From: Gonocerus acuteangulatus
Taxonomy: Eukaryota > Arthropoda > Insecta > Hemiptera > Coreidae
Reading direction: 5' to 3'
Length of the DNA: 64,000 bases
Assembly: GCA_946811695.1 (NCBI GenBank)
Contig: OX328124.1
Coordinates: 56,798,603-56,862,602 of the forward strand
The position numbers were made by a program, and so were the translations under genes. Positions 25,732 to 33,078 of the stretch are shown here, in pieces (position 1 is the stretch's first letter; every line of letters starts with the position of its first letter). The notes under the pieces are model-generated. The model saw nothing but the letters and a program-made list of their open reading frames with translations. It was not told where the DNA came from and did no database searches.

Positions 25732-25856
25732 TTTAACGGGGGTCATTTTCGGTGTCTACTAGGTAGGATCGATAAAGATTTGAAGAAATTTTTCAAAAAT
25801 TCCGTCATGAGTCCAACCTCAATAGCTACTTTCCTTCGGAGGAAAGTGCTAAATGA
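24345..25856 (+). repeat. 1.65-kb dispersed repeat with 142-bp minisatellite, copy 2
   Basis: Same family as 11525-13184, with the same 5' block (aagtccgtcacgcaggagctgc) and 3' block (aattttaacgggggtcattttcgg ... gaggaaagtgct). It has more minisatellite units, marked by 'gggtccggagtaaaccccc' at about 24830, 24976, 25118, 25260 and 25403, with a more diverged unit at 25547. The (TA)n (25690-25728) is uninterrupted, so this is the SINE-free state. Long frames in the minisatellite are repeat artefacts. Confidence 0.8.
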
Positions 25857-25859
25857 AAT

Positions 25860-26515
25860 TCAATTTCAGTAAAATAATTTAAGCATGTACATAATTACGA
25901 AACTTGTTTGAAATCTATTCATAAGGTGGAAACTAAATGCAAATTAGACTTTGGAAAGTTTACGTCCATGGTTTCCTGTTTTCTTTCTCCGATTATAAAT
26001 AAAGCAGCTTGTGAGCTAGCTCCATTTAGAGATCTCTCCATTCGCCACGAAAATAGCCTGCGTTTAAAATGTATAAGGTATTGAAAATGACAAATACACA
26101 TATTTATATTTTTTTTTATTTTACTTTTCTTGTCTAGCATTCACAAATTTGGTCCAATTTTAATGAAATTTTATTCCTAAATACTCTATTTAGTAAAAAC
26201 AAATTAAATTTCCCTTCTAACAGAGTCCGTGCTTTAAAATGGGGATTTTCGACGACATTCCTGCGGATAAAACACGAAGAGGAGTATTACCCTTCCAAAA
26301 AAATAATTTCCGCAATTGCTGCCATATTATTGAAATTTCATTAATCAGGCATCGTCCTAGGTGTGCTAGGTGTCTGAAAACATTTATATAAAAGGAAACA
26401 TCCGAAATTGTAAGGAGAGGATACCAGGATCCTTAGATTCGTTTGTAATGATTTTGGTCCCTGCTCACTAGTGCATACTTAAAATGTAGAACAAGAATTA
26501 TTAAAATATAAAAGG
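25860..26515. other. Intergenic, nothing recognised
   Basis: No gene or repeat signature recognised. Confidence 0.45.
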
Positions 26516-26517
26516 CG

Positions 26518-26690
26518 TTAGTAACGCCACACTAAATAGGCAACACGTTCCGCTCTTCACTGACACTAAGGATCTTCGGGTATAGCCTTCAGTTGCATGG
26601 GTGACCGCAAGGAAAATCCATGGGCTGTTATTATTATTAAAGGGTGGCAACCTTTAGATAGCCAGGAATTAATAGCCCAGAAGTTTTAGC
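26518..26690 (+). mobile_element. Diverged 5S-derived SINE
   Basis: 'cgccacactaaatag..caacacg', 'cactgacactaaggatcttcgggtatag' and 'gcatgggtgaccgc' follow the order of a diverged full 5S rRNA. The tail 'aaagggtggcaacctttagatagcca' is shared with the SINE at 21255-21420. It lies just left of the Polinton target site and is older. Confidence 0.6.
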
Positions 26691-26713
26691 ATGAATTAGC
26701 TTATTATTGAAAA

Positions 26714-26719
26714 CAGGCA
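26714..26719. other. Polinton target site duplication, left
   Basis: CAGGCA immediately precedes the left TIR and is repeated exactly after the right TIR at 42189-42194. A 6-bp duplication is the Maverick/Polinton hallmark. Confidence 0.92.
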
Positions 26720-26993
26720 AGTAGATAGAAAATAGGGTTTCTGGCGCAGTCTTCAAAATTCCCTATTTCCCCGAAAAAACCTGATCGTCGATTTTTGTAG
26801 GATTTTTCATTTTTATCTCAAACATCTAATTTTTTTAAAAAATATACATTTTCTAACATATTTCTTTAAAACCTAACAAAATAAAAAAAAATACATATTT
26901 TTAACATATTTCTTTAAAACGATACAAAATTGGGATCACCCCCAAAAAGTAAAATTATTATATAATTAATTTAATTATTATTTCCATTTGTTA
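26720..26993. repeat. Polinton terminal inverted repeat, left
   Basis: Begins AGTAGATAG and matches the reverse complement of 41916-42188. Differences seen: A/T at 26730, one extra A near 26880 and T/A near 26955. It contains an internal direct repeat, AACATATTTCTTTAAAAC, about 42 bp apart. Confidence 0.93.
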
Positions 26994-27090
26994 CAAATGT
27001 ATTTATTTCTTAACATGAGGAAAACATTGGAATAATTTAAAAGGTCATTTGTAGAGATGCAATCTGGCTTCAGTTCCCTTGTACATACGT

Positions 27091-27152
27091 CACCTGACCT
27101 TGGATTGCTCGAGCTCGAACAATGTCCTTGGATTGCTCGGCTCCAAACAATA
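27091..27152. repeat. 28-bp tandem direct repeat in Polinton left end
   Basis: 'ccttggattgctcgagctcgaacaatg' is followed at once by 'tccttggattgctcggctccaaacaata'. It sits between the TIR and the last minus-strand gene in an otherwise non-coding, less AT-rich stretch. Role unknown. Confidence 0.6.
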
Positions 27153-27176
27153 CTGCACAGTTTTTCCTCGTTGTGA

Positions 27177-27508
27177 TTAATTTCTCTTGATTGTATTTTT
27201 TACATCCATTCTTTTTTTATATTGGGATGACAGTTGATTAGAATTGTAGTCGAGATGATGTTTACCTTCTAATAAAAACCTTTCCAGTTCTTCATAGTTT
27301 AAATTAGTCGTTGATGGTATACTTATTTCTGTTCTTTCTTCAATATATATATGTTGTTTAAGCCAAAGATTTAACTCCTCACCATGTTTTCGTTTAAAGA
27401 TCCATCAACTACTCTTTTTTTAACTCCATCGAAGTCTTTCTTAGATTCTTCTAGAATTTTTATTAATGTATTTGAATCCTTAATAATTTTATCTATTTTA
27501 TAATTCAT
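27177..27508 (-). pseudogene. Frameshifted small Polinton gene, function unknown
   Basis: An ATG at 27508 opens a 45-codon frame (MNYKIDKIIKDSNTLIKILE...) that stops at 27371. A second open frame of the same style (GEELNLWLKQHIYIEERTEIS ... NYEELERFLLEGKHHLD) overlaps it and runs on to a stop at 27177. Lysine-rich helical composition and codon style are continuous across the junction, so one gene with a frameshift near 27380-27400 is the simplest reading. It lies downstream of the capsid gene on the same strand. I do not recognise a family. Confidence 0.5.
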
Positions 27509-27666
27509 GATCGCTCTAAACTAAACTCGACGGACTCCCGAGAACTACTGACGGTTGTTATCATGTTGTTTTATCCTCCTTCTATTTCAAGGGTAGAGGA
27601 AAAATGAACAAGTTCTATCATCTATTCTGAGAACATACTTTGTCTATTATCTGTACTGCTAACATA

Positions 27667-28875
27667 CTAAACTTCTAATATATCGTTTTTAAGAAAATCA
27701 TATCTAATTTTTTTCTCGGATAAAATAACCACGTATATATTTGTACCTCCAGGAACTACATTATGAAAATCAACATTCAGAATAATATTATTTTTACTAT
27801 TTGAAATATTAATTGGTCCTTTTCTAACATCTATTACATATAAAGGTCTATTTTTTATGAAATCATCAGGACCATAAAGCATATTCATATTTCCGATATA
27901 AGACCTTTTATAATCTTTATACATATCATATAATAATGAATAATTGTTCTCTTTAATATCTAAATTTAACATTTCTTCCGGATAATATGTTTCATTAATT
28001 TTAACTCTAATATTTCTAACATCAACATGGTCAAATTTAGAAGGATCTTTCTTTTGATCATTTCTTCTCGATGTTTGGAATCCTACAATTATGAATTTCG
28101 GTTTATCAATGTTCCTATAAATATTAGTTATATCAAAACTTAAATTTGATCCCATAATACCAGTTTTTTCAATACACTCCCAAGTTTTAAATACAAATTC
28201 TTGTGTTCCACCAAACTTGTCCATCTCATTAATTAATTCAATTTTTGAAGGTGTTGAATACTCTATGATAGGAACACGTAAATAAAAATCAGTTATTGTA
28301 ATTTTACCTGTAGGTGCATAAGACTTTCCATCTGCTTGAAGTGATAGAAAAATCCCGTCATCATCAGTGTTTCTAAGAAATGTTATTAAAAATCCTCCTT
28401 TGTATATTGGTATGTTTATACCTCCAAAATATCCTAATCCTAAATCGTTTAAGGTTCCACAATAATTAAATTTTCCATATTTATGATCACATTTCACTGC
28501 ACCATTCATTTTAGACAAAGTTTCATCTTGAGACAGTGATATCGTATGTTTTACAGTACTTATAATACCTGGATCTTCAATTCTATCAATTAATTTGTTA
28601 TGTTTTTTTACTTCTATACTTCGAAATAAGAAAGGAATAAAATTATCTATTAATTTAGTTCCCGAATTCATACCATAGCGTTCACCATCTTTGGCATTGA
28701 AAGAACCTGAAATAACAAACTGAAAATGGGAACTTAAAAAATTATCACCAACATCGATTAAGAATTCTATTCTCTGATTTTCTTTATTAAAATTCAATTC
28801 GGTATTATTCGATGGGAAAAAATGTTTAAATTGTTGTTTTTCTATATTAGGATTATATTTTGAATACATCTCCAT
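27667..28875 (-). CDS. Polinton major capsid protein (double jelly-roll)
   Basis: Encodes 402 residues with the character of Polinton/adintovirus hexon-like capsid proteins. An N-terminal IEFLIDVGDNFLSSHFQFVISG strand set comes first. A mid-protein GGFLITFLRNTDDDGIFL segment resembles the conserved '...R..DDNAI' strand of this family. Further beta-rich segments (PTGKITITDFYLRVPIIEY) and a C-terminal NIYVVILSEKKIRYDFL follow. It would build trimers forming the icosahedral shell. The start is supported by the AATAAATGG context shared with other genes of the element. Somewhat short for the family (often about 450-600), but both ends look complete. Recognition is by pattern and position next to protease and fibre-like genes. 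Confidence 0.75.
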   Translation of the reverse strand: MEMYSKYNPNIEKQQFKHFFPSNNTELNFNKENQRIEFLIDVGDNFLSSHFQFVISGSFNAKDGERYGMNSGTKLIDNFIPFLFRSIEVKKHNKLIDRIEDPGIISTVKHTISLSQDETLSKMNGAVKCDHKYGKFNYCGTLNDLGLGYFGGINIPIYKGGFLITFLRNTDDDGIFLSLQADGKSYAPTGKITITDFYLRVPIIEYSTPSKIELINEMDKFGGTQEFVFKTWECIEKTGIMGSNLSFDITNIYRNIDKPKFIIVGFQTSRRNDQKKDPSKFDHVDVRNIRVKINETYYPEEMLNLDIKENNYSLLYDMYKDYKRSYIGNMNMLYGPDDFIKNRPLYVIDVRKGPINISNSKNNIILNVDFHNVVPGGTNIYVVILSEKKIRYDFLKNDILEV

Positions 28876-28884
28876 TTATTAAGA
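28876..28884 (-). promoter_or_regulatory. AATAAATGG start context of the capsid gene
   Basis: The minus strand reads CTTAATAAATGGAG across the start codon, preceded by a T-rich segment. The same context occurs at eight other Polinton genes. Confidence 0.6.
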
Positions 28885-28926
28885 TAAAAAATCGTTATAA
28901 TTTAAAAACTAGTTTATAATTATTAG

Positions 28927-28945
28927 ACCCCGTCTCAGTGACGAG
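28927..28945 (-). terminator. Small hairpin between the W-repeat and capsid genes
   Basis: The minus-strand RNA would read CCUCGUC-ACUGA-GACGGGG, a 7-bp stem with one G.U pair and a 5-nt loop. It lies in the 80-bp gap after the W-repeat gene stop (28956) and before the capsid start (28875). It could be a 3'-end or processing signal. Terminator is a guess from position. Confidence 0.3.
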
Positions 28946-28955
28946 GTTTGAAAAT

Positions 28956-29387
28956 TTAAAAAACATAATTTATTAATGAAGGTACAGTATCAACATTAAA
29001 TCTATTTTTATAATATTTCGAAAATTCTTCATAATGTTCTTGTTTAAATTCATTTGATATATCAGTTCTTTCGAAAATTATTATCCAATTAACCAAATGT
29101 TTATATTTTATTAAAGTATCTGGAGAAAACTTTTGATAAAAAGACATAATGTTCCAATCAAATAATGAGTAATAAAACTCGATCTTTTGTTCATCGATTT
29201 TCTGATATCTCGAAATGATTTTCCAATCTATTTTATTTGAAAACATTCCCAATTCTTCTAATTTAAACGGATGGTATTGTGAAACAAGTTTCCAATTTAA
29301 TTTATTCTGAAATACAATTAAAAATTCTGTTGTTAAACCAGGAAATGAAGATATTTCATCCCAATCATTATTTTGTGTTGTCTCCAT
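28956..29387 (-). CDS. W-repeat protein of unknown function
   Basis: A 143-residue protein built of four or five imperfect repeats of about 24 residues with the pattern F-x(4-5)-[DN]-W-x(2)-[IV]-S-x-Y-[QH] (LNWKLVSQYHPF, IDWKIISRYQKI, FDWNIMSFYQKF, VNWIIIFE). Repeats of this W/IS/Q style are known in large DNA viruses, where their role is unclear. The start has the AATAAATGG context. It lies between the coiled-coil protein and the capsid gene, so a structural or host-interaction role is possible. Family name not assigned. Confidence 0.65.
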   Translation of the reverse strand: METTQNNDWDEISSFPGLTTEFLIVFQNKLNWKLVSQYHPFKLEELGMFSNKIDWKIISRYQKIDEQKIEFYYSLFDWNIMSFYQKFSPDTLIKYKHLVNWIIIFERTDISNEFKQEHYEEFSKYYKNRFNVDTVPSLINYVF

Positions 29388-29444
29388 TTATTAAGAAAAA
29401 AATCTTTTTAATTTTCAAAATTGTCACCACTTTAGGAAATAATA

Positions 29445-30281
29445 TTATTCGGAAGGTAAAGCAATATAATGAAGTTCTCTTCGCAGTTCTGATACTTTTG
29501 TGTTTAATTCTTTTCTTATTATTTCTATTTCTTTAAGAATACTTTCATTTAGTGATTTTTTATATTCTTCTTTCGTTATGTTGTTTTCCAGTTCTTCTAT
29601 TTTATTGTTTAAATCTTTCATAAATTGTTGTACTTGTGGGTAATAACCATTATATAAAGTGTCAGAAAATATTTGAAGATGTTTTTCTAACTCTGTTTCT
29701 GTCAAATATTCTTCCATTTTGTTCTTTATATCACTATCAACTTGTACTGGTATAACATCACTAATTAAATCCTGAGTGAGTTTTTTCATCTTTTCATCTA
29801 AATCTTCTTTAGTTGTATATTCAAATAATTTCTCATCGATGATCTCTTCAAATTCTTTTGTATCAGTTGTTCTTTTATCTCTTTTATTTTCATTAATTGC
29901 CTTCTCTATCATCGTTTTCACTTGTTTCATAATAACTACATCATTATTATCTCTTCCTTCTGAAACACTGACAAGTCTTTTTTTATTAAAACCAATATAA
30001 CTTTTAGTAAATGTAAACAATGAACCGATAATTTCATCAACTTTTACTTTTAATTCATTCTTTAATTTATTATTAAAATCATTTTTTAAATCATTCTTTA
30101 ATTTATTTTCATCATCTTTTAATTTTGTTTGGAATGTTGAGAATTCTGTTCTAAAAGAATTTGAAAGTTCATTTACAATATCACTTTTTAATTTCGTTTC
30201 ATCAATATCGCCAGATTCCGGAAAAACAATTTGATTTCCTAAAACATCAAATTTTAAAATAACTCTTGAATAAGATTCCAT
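29445..30281 (-). CDS. Coiled-coil protein, possible fibre/virion protein
   Basis: A 278-residue, highly charged protein, mostly heptad-patterned (FRTEFSTFQTKLKDDENKLK ... and IEELENNITKEEYKKSLN), with a short non-coiled N-terminus (VILKFDVLGNQIVFPESGD) and a central KSYIGFNKKRLVSVSEGRDNN segment. No enzyme motif. It starts inside the last codons of the protease gene (28-bp overlap, 30254-30281), implying coordinated expression. Long trimeric coiled coils beside capsid genes suggest a fibre or attachment role, but this is inference. Confidence 0.65.
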   Translation of the reverse strand: MESYSRVILKFDVLGNQIVFPESGDIDETKLKSDIVNELSNSFRTEFSTFQTKLKDDENKLKNDLKNDFNNKLKNELKVKVDEIIGSLFTFTKSYIGFNKKRLVSVSEGRDNNDVVIMKQVKTMIEKAINENKRDKRTTDTKEFEEIIDEKLFEYTTKEDLDEKMKKLTQDLISDVIPVQVDSDIKNKMEEYLTETELEKHLQIFSDTLYNGYYPQVQQFMKDLNNKIEELENNITKEEYKKSLNESILKEIEIIRKELNTKVSELRRELHYIALPSE

Positions 30282-30601
30282 TTCTTTCTATTTATTATAT
30301 TTAAAATTTCATTAAAATCCATATCTTTAGAAAAGAATTTAAGAACTAACAAACATAAATGTCCACAAATAGGTGGATCATTAATTTCTTGAAGTCTGTC
30401 TTCATTATATATTAAATTATCTTTTCCCAAATATATAACTAATTCCTTTGATGGATGTAAGTTTCCATATGAATTAAAATAATATTTTTTATTTCCATTT
30501 TTATAATAAGAAACCCAGTGAGTACCATTTCCGAAAGAATTATCAATGTTTACAATTCCACACTCAATATTTCTAGGATGTTTCGGAAGTTCATCTTTCA
30601 T
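30254..30601 (-). CDS. Adenain-like cysteine protease (maturation protease)
   Basis: From its first ATG it encodes 115 residues with the C5/adenain layout: H28 in GTHWVSYY, N43 in YFNSYG where Asp/Glu is usual, Q71 (oxyanion candidate) and C79 in PPICGHLCL. It would cleave capsid precursors during maturation. Typical Polinton proteases carry a further N-terminal helix and a ...F-R-G-V-F... segment before this Met. Here that segment is open and family-like upstream of the ATG (to about 30676) but has no start codon. It runs into a 12-A run at the end of the neighbouring core gene. Full expression probably needs a frameshift from that gene. The Asn in the triad is a deviation to check. Confidence 0.85.
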   Translation of the reverse strand: MKDELPKHPRNIECGIVNIDNSFGNGTHWVSYYKNGNKKYYFNSYGNLHPSKELVIYLGKDNLIYNEDRLQEINDPPICGHLCLLVLKFFSKDMDFNEILNIINRKKWNLIQELF

Positions 30602-30672
30602 AAAAACTCCTCTAAAATGTTTTATGTTTAACTTCTTAACGATATTCTCGATATCAAAATTAGATAAAGGAG

Positions 30673-31089
30673 TTATTTTTTTTTTTTAACTGTTACAAGT
30701 TTTCCTCCCTGTTTCTTTTCCATTTCTTTATTATGTCTTGTTTGTTCTTCTATTAGTTTATCTTTATATCTTTTATCGATAACCGAGTTTGCAATAGAAC
30801 TTGCTCCACTCGCTAAAGCAGCTAAAGCTCCTAATCCTGCAAAAATTAAAGGAAGTATTCCACCATCTTTTTCATTTTCTCTTAATTGTTTATATGTTAA
30901 TTTAATTCTAGTTCCCTTTCCGTCTTTAGCATTTCTGTTAATCTTATCGATCTGTCTTTGAGTTAACAAAATTGAATTATTTCCTTTTTTTGTATCGATT
31001 GTAACATCAGTTTTCTTTTTTACAGCACCAATAATTTTAGATTTTTGACCTTCCGTTAGTGAAATTTTAAAAGGTTTATACTCACTCAT
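30673..31089 (-). CDS. Adenovirus pX/mu-like virion core protein
   Basis: A 138-residue basic protein. An N-terminal LTEGQKSKI...K half and a repeated LTQRQIDKI.. / LTYKQLREN pattern come first. A hydrophobic segment, GGILPLIFAGLGALAALASG (residues about 75-95), follows; GG-x-LP-rich hydrophobic stretches are characteristic of adenoviral pX/mu and its Polinton counterparts. Then come RHNKEME and a lysine tail. It likely condenses DNA or disrupts membranes in virions; this is inferred from the family. It ends with four Lys codons in an A12 run and TAA, immediately upstream of the protease frame, which is in the -1 phase. Confidence 0.65.
   Translation of the reverse strand: MSEYKPFKISLTEGQKSKIIGAVKKKTDVTIDTKKGNNSILLTQRQIDKINRNAKDGKGTRIKLTYKQLRENEKDGGILPLIFAGLGALAALASGASSIANSVIDKRYKDKLIEEQTRHNKEMEKKQGGKLVTVKKKK
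30676..30687 (-). promoter_or_regulatory. A12 slippery run linking core and protease frames
   Basis: On the minus strand twelve consecutive A precede the TAA of the core gene. Slippage by -1 within the run bypasses the TAA and enters the protease frame, whose family-typical N-terminal segment begins right there. It could be programmed ribosomal or polymerase slippage, or a 1-base length error in the homopolymer. Confidence 0.55.
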
Positions 31090-31142
31090 TTTCTTTAATT
31101 TATAATGAATAAAAAAGAATATAAATTCTTTCTACTGGAAAT

Positions 31143-31179
31143 TTTTGCAGGATTTAAAAATGTTCGTTTCTAATAAATG
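31143..31179 (+). promoter_or_regulatory. Shared upstream box of the Bro-N gene
   Basis: TTTGCAGGATTTAAAAA, GTTC, TTTCTAATAAATGG: nearly the same block stands before PolB (37486-37520), and a variant before the zinc paralogue (37018-37054). Likely promoter, by conservation. Confidence 0.6.
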
Positions 31180-31968
31180 GAGGGGATTCTAAATATTCTG
31201 AACAACAAACTTAACTATAATAATAAAGAAATATTTATGATTTTAGATGAAAATAACGATCCTTGGTTTAAAGCTAGAGATATTGCTGAATTATTAGAGT
31301 ATAAAAAAATAACCAAAGCATATAATCTTGTTGATGAAGAACATAAAACAAATCTAAATCTTATTTTAGAAGGGTGCTCCTTAGAAGAGCACTCTTCAAA
31401 TATGCAAGCACATACTATTTTTATTAACGAATTAGGTTTATATTCTTTGATTATGAAATCGAAATTACCTCAAGCAAAAGAATTTCAAAAATGGGTTTAC
31501 AATGTTATCAAAACAATTAGAAAAACAGGGGAGTATAAATTGAAGGAAGAATTATACAGTAAAGACAAAATTATAAAAAAGAAAGATGAAAAAATTGAAA
31601 ATTTAAATAATAAAATAACAAATATCAAATCTGATGTTGTACCTAAAACTAAAGATGAAAAATTAAGACATTTTTTCCTATTATTTAAGTTAAACGACTA
31701 TGAATGTGAATATAGTTATTATGTTATAAGATGTCAAAAAGTATATTTAAAAAGAGCTGTTGATAAAATAGTTTTAGAACATCAAGATTGTGAGGAGATA
31801 ATAAAATTCTATGATCCAAATAGTGTTAATTTATATTCTAGAATAAAAGAAAAATTAAAAAATGATTTAGAATTTCATGGTAATTATTTTAGAATAAATA
31901 ATGAAGAATTTAGTGAGGAATATCTAATTATAAAAATAGAGGAATTACACAGTGAAAAAGAAATTTAA
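31177..31968 (+). CDS. Bro-N domain protein
   Basis: A 263-residue protein. Residues about 15-120 match the Bro-N fold of baculovirus BRO and related phage antirepressor-type proteins: a D-x-PWFKARDIAELLEY motif, then 'INELGLYSLIMKSKLPQAKEFQKWVYNVI..IRKTGEY'. A coiled linker (about 122-150) and a C-terminal domain resembling the DUF3627-type domain of iridovirus/ascovirus Bro proteins (KLRHFFLLFKLND...YYVIRCQ) follow. Bro-N proteins bind DNA and modulate transcription. It is the only plus-strand gene in the left half and overlaps the integrase stop by 4 bp, convergently. This gene is not part of the usual Polinton core and may be acquired. Confidence 0.85.
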   Translation: MEGILNILNNKLNYNNKEIFMILDENNDPWFKARDIAELLEYKKITKAYNLVDEEHKTNLNLILEGCSLEEHSSNMQAHTIFINELGLYSLIMKSKLPQAKEFQKWVYNVIKTIRKTGEYKLKEELYSKDKIIKKKDEKIENLNNKITNIKSDVVPKTKDEKLRHFFLLFKLNDYECEYSYYVIRCQKVYLKRAVDKIVLEHQDCEEIIKFYDPNSVNLYSRIKEKLKNDLEFHGNYFRINNEEFSEEYLIIKIEELHSEKEI

Positions 31969-32906
31969 TTCACAACATTTTTTTTATTTATCCAAGTATT
32001 ATGTGAATTATCAAAACCTAACCATTTGACATAAACTTTATCTCCTTTTCTTTTTAAAACCTTTTCAACAAGATAATCATGTGGATATTTGGTTTTCATT
32101 AATTCTTCTTTATAAAATCTACCTTCGATTTCTTCTTCCTTCAAATCTATTAATTTATAAGTAATAGGAACTGAATGTATTATTTTACTTATTTTAAATA
32201 CCTCTGTAGACCAATTAGGTGTATATCCTTTTTCAAATATTCCTTTATATTTACTTATCCTTACATAATCGTTTAATTTAAATTTCGGTTTTTCATTTTT
32301 AACATTGTTATCATTATAAATATTCATTAATACTTCTTCTTCATTTTTCTTATTAACTCCTATAGGTTTCATTTTTATAGTTCTATGATAGGAATTATTA
32401 TATTCTTTAATTAAGTCATCTAAAATATCTATCCATTTATATGATCCTCTCTTAGAAAATTCTTTCCACATTTTTTCTTTTAAAGTTCTATTAAATCTTT
32501 CTACTATAGCAGATTTTATTTCACTATAACTAGAATAATGATTGATATTATATTCTTTCATTAAATTCTGAAATTCTTTATTATAAAATTCTTTTCCGTT
32601 ATCCGTTTGTAAATTCTTTGGTTTATTTTTATCGTTCAATATACTTTTTAATGCTTCAGTCACTAATTTACCAGTTTTATCTTTAACAGGAATTGCCCAA
32701 GAAACTTTAGAAAATGTATCTATTACAGTTAAAATATATTTAAATCCTTTATTAATTTTTGATATTCCTTTTAAACTTCCAGTATTCATCTCAACTAAAT
32801 CAGATTGCCACAGGTCATTTATTCCTCGAGTTATAATTTTTGTTCTTTCAAAATTTCTTCTAACCGGTTTATGAATTTCTTCAATTATTCCTTCTTTTAC
32901 ACTCAT
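31965..32906 (-). CDS. Retroviral-type integrase with chromodomain
   Basis: A 313-residue protein. An rve core has D36 (LWQSDLVEM), D102 (QTDNGKEF) and E136 (KSAIVERFNR), 33 residues between the last two. A C-terminal beta-barrel-like region follows (FKLNDYVRISKYKGIFEKGY), then a chromodomain (residues about 278-313, LVEKVLKRKGDKVYVKWLGF). It catalyses strand transfer of the linear element, generating the 6-bp duplication. The N-terminus begins only 35 residues before the first Asp; an upstream stop limits extension, so the usual longer N-terminal region is short or absent. ATG overlaps the TGA of the zinc-ribbon gene. It lies mid-element rather than beside a TIR. Confidence 0.9.
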   Translation of the reverse strand: MSVKEGIIEEIHKPVRRNFERTKIITRGINDLWQSDLVEMNTGSLKGISKINKGFKYILTVIDTFSKVSWAIPVKDKTGKLVTEALKSILNDKNKPKNLQTDNGKEFYNKEFQNLMKEYNINHYSSYSEIKSAIVERFNRTLKEKMWKEFSKRGSYKWIDILDDLIKEYNNSYHRTIKMKPIGVNKKNEEEVLMNIYNDNNVKNEKPKFKLNDYVRISKYKGIFEKGYTPNWSTEVFKISKIIHSVPITYKLIDLKEEEIEGRFYKEELMKTKYPHDYLVEKVLKRKGDKVYVKWLGFDNSHNTWINKKNVVN

Positions 32907-33061
32907 TTCTTTTTCATTTTTTGACCTAAAAAAGTATTCTTTTTACTTCCACAAATTTCACAAATTCCTTTACCCATGAGTTTTCCATTTTTAGAAGTTT
33001 CTTCATGATAATTCTTACTTTCTGTTTGTTTTTTACACTTTACACAATATATAAGTACCAT
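32903..33061 (-). CDS. Small zinc-ribbon protein (DUF5679-like)
   Basis: A 52-residue frame starts at 33061 with the AATAAATGG context: MVLIYCVKCKKQTES ... KNGKLMGKGICEICGSKK. Two CxxC pairs about 27 residues apart form one zinc ribbon; the 'YCVKC+..TE... T+NG+.M.+G.C..CG..K' pattern is that of DUF5679 proteins found in large DNA viruses and Polintons. Its TGA (32903-32905) overlaps the integrase ATG in ATGA, suggesting translational coupling. Function unknown. Confidence 0.75.
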   Translation of the reverse strand: MVLIYCVKCKKQTESKNYHEETSKNGKLMGKGICEICGSKKNTFLGQKMKKK

Positions 33062-33078
33062 TTATTATAGGATAAAAT

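Noticed and set aside
26720..26735. Element boundary at AATAGGGTTT (26731) instead of AGTAGATAG (26720)
   Set aside because: No target duplication flanks that boundary, whereas AGTAGATAG gives the perfect CAGGCA duplication.
29776..30000. Plus-strand frame rich in Ser/Phe/Leu opposite the coiled-coil gene
   Set aside because: Antisense shadow of a Lys/Glu-rich gene.
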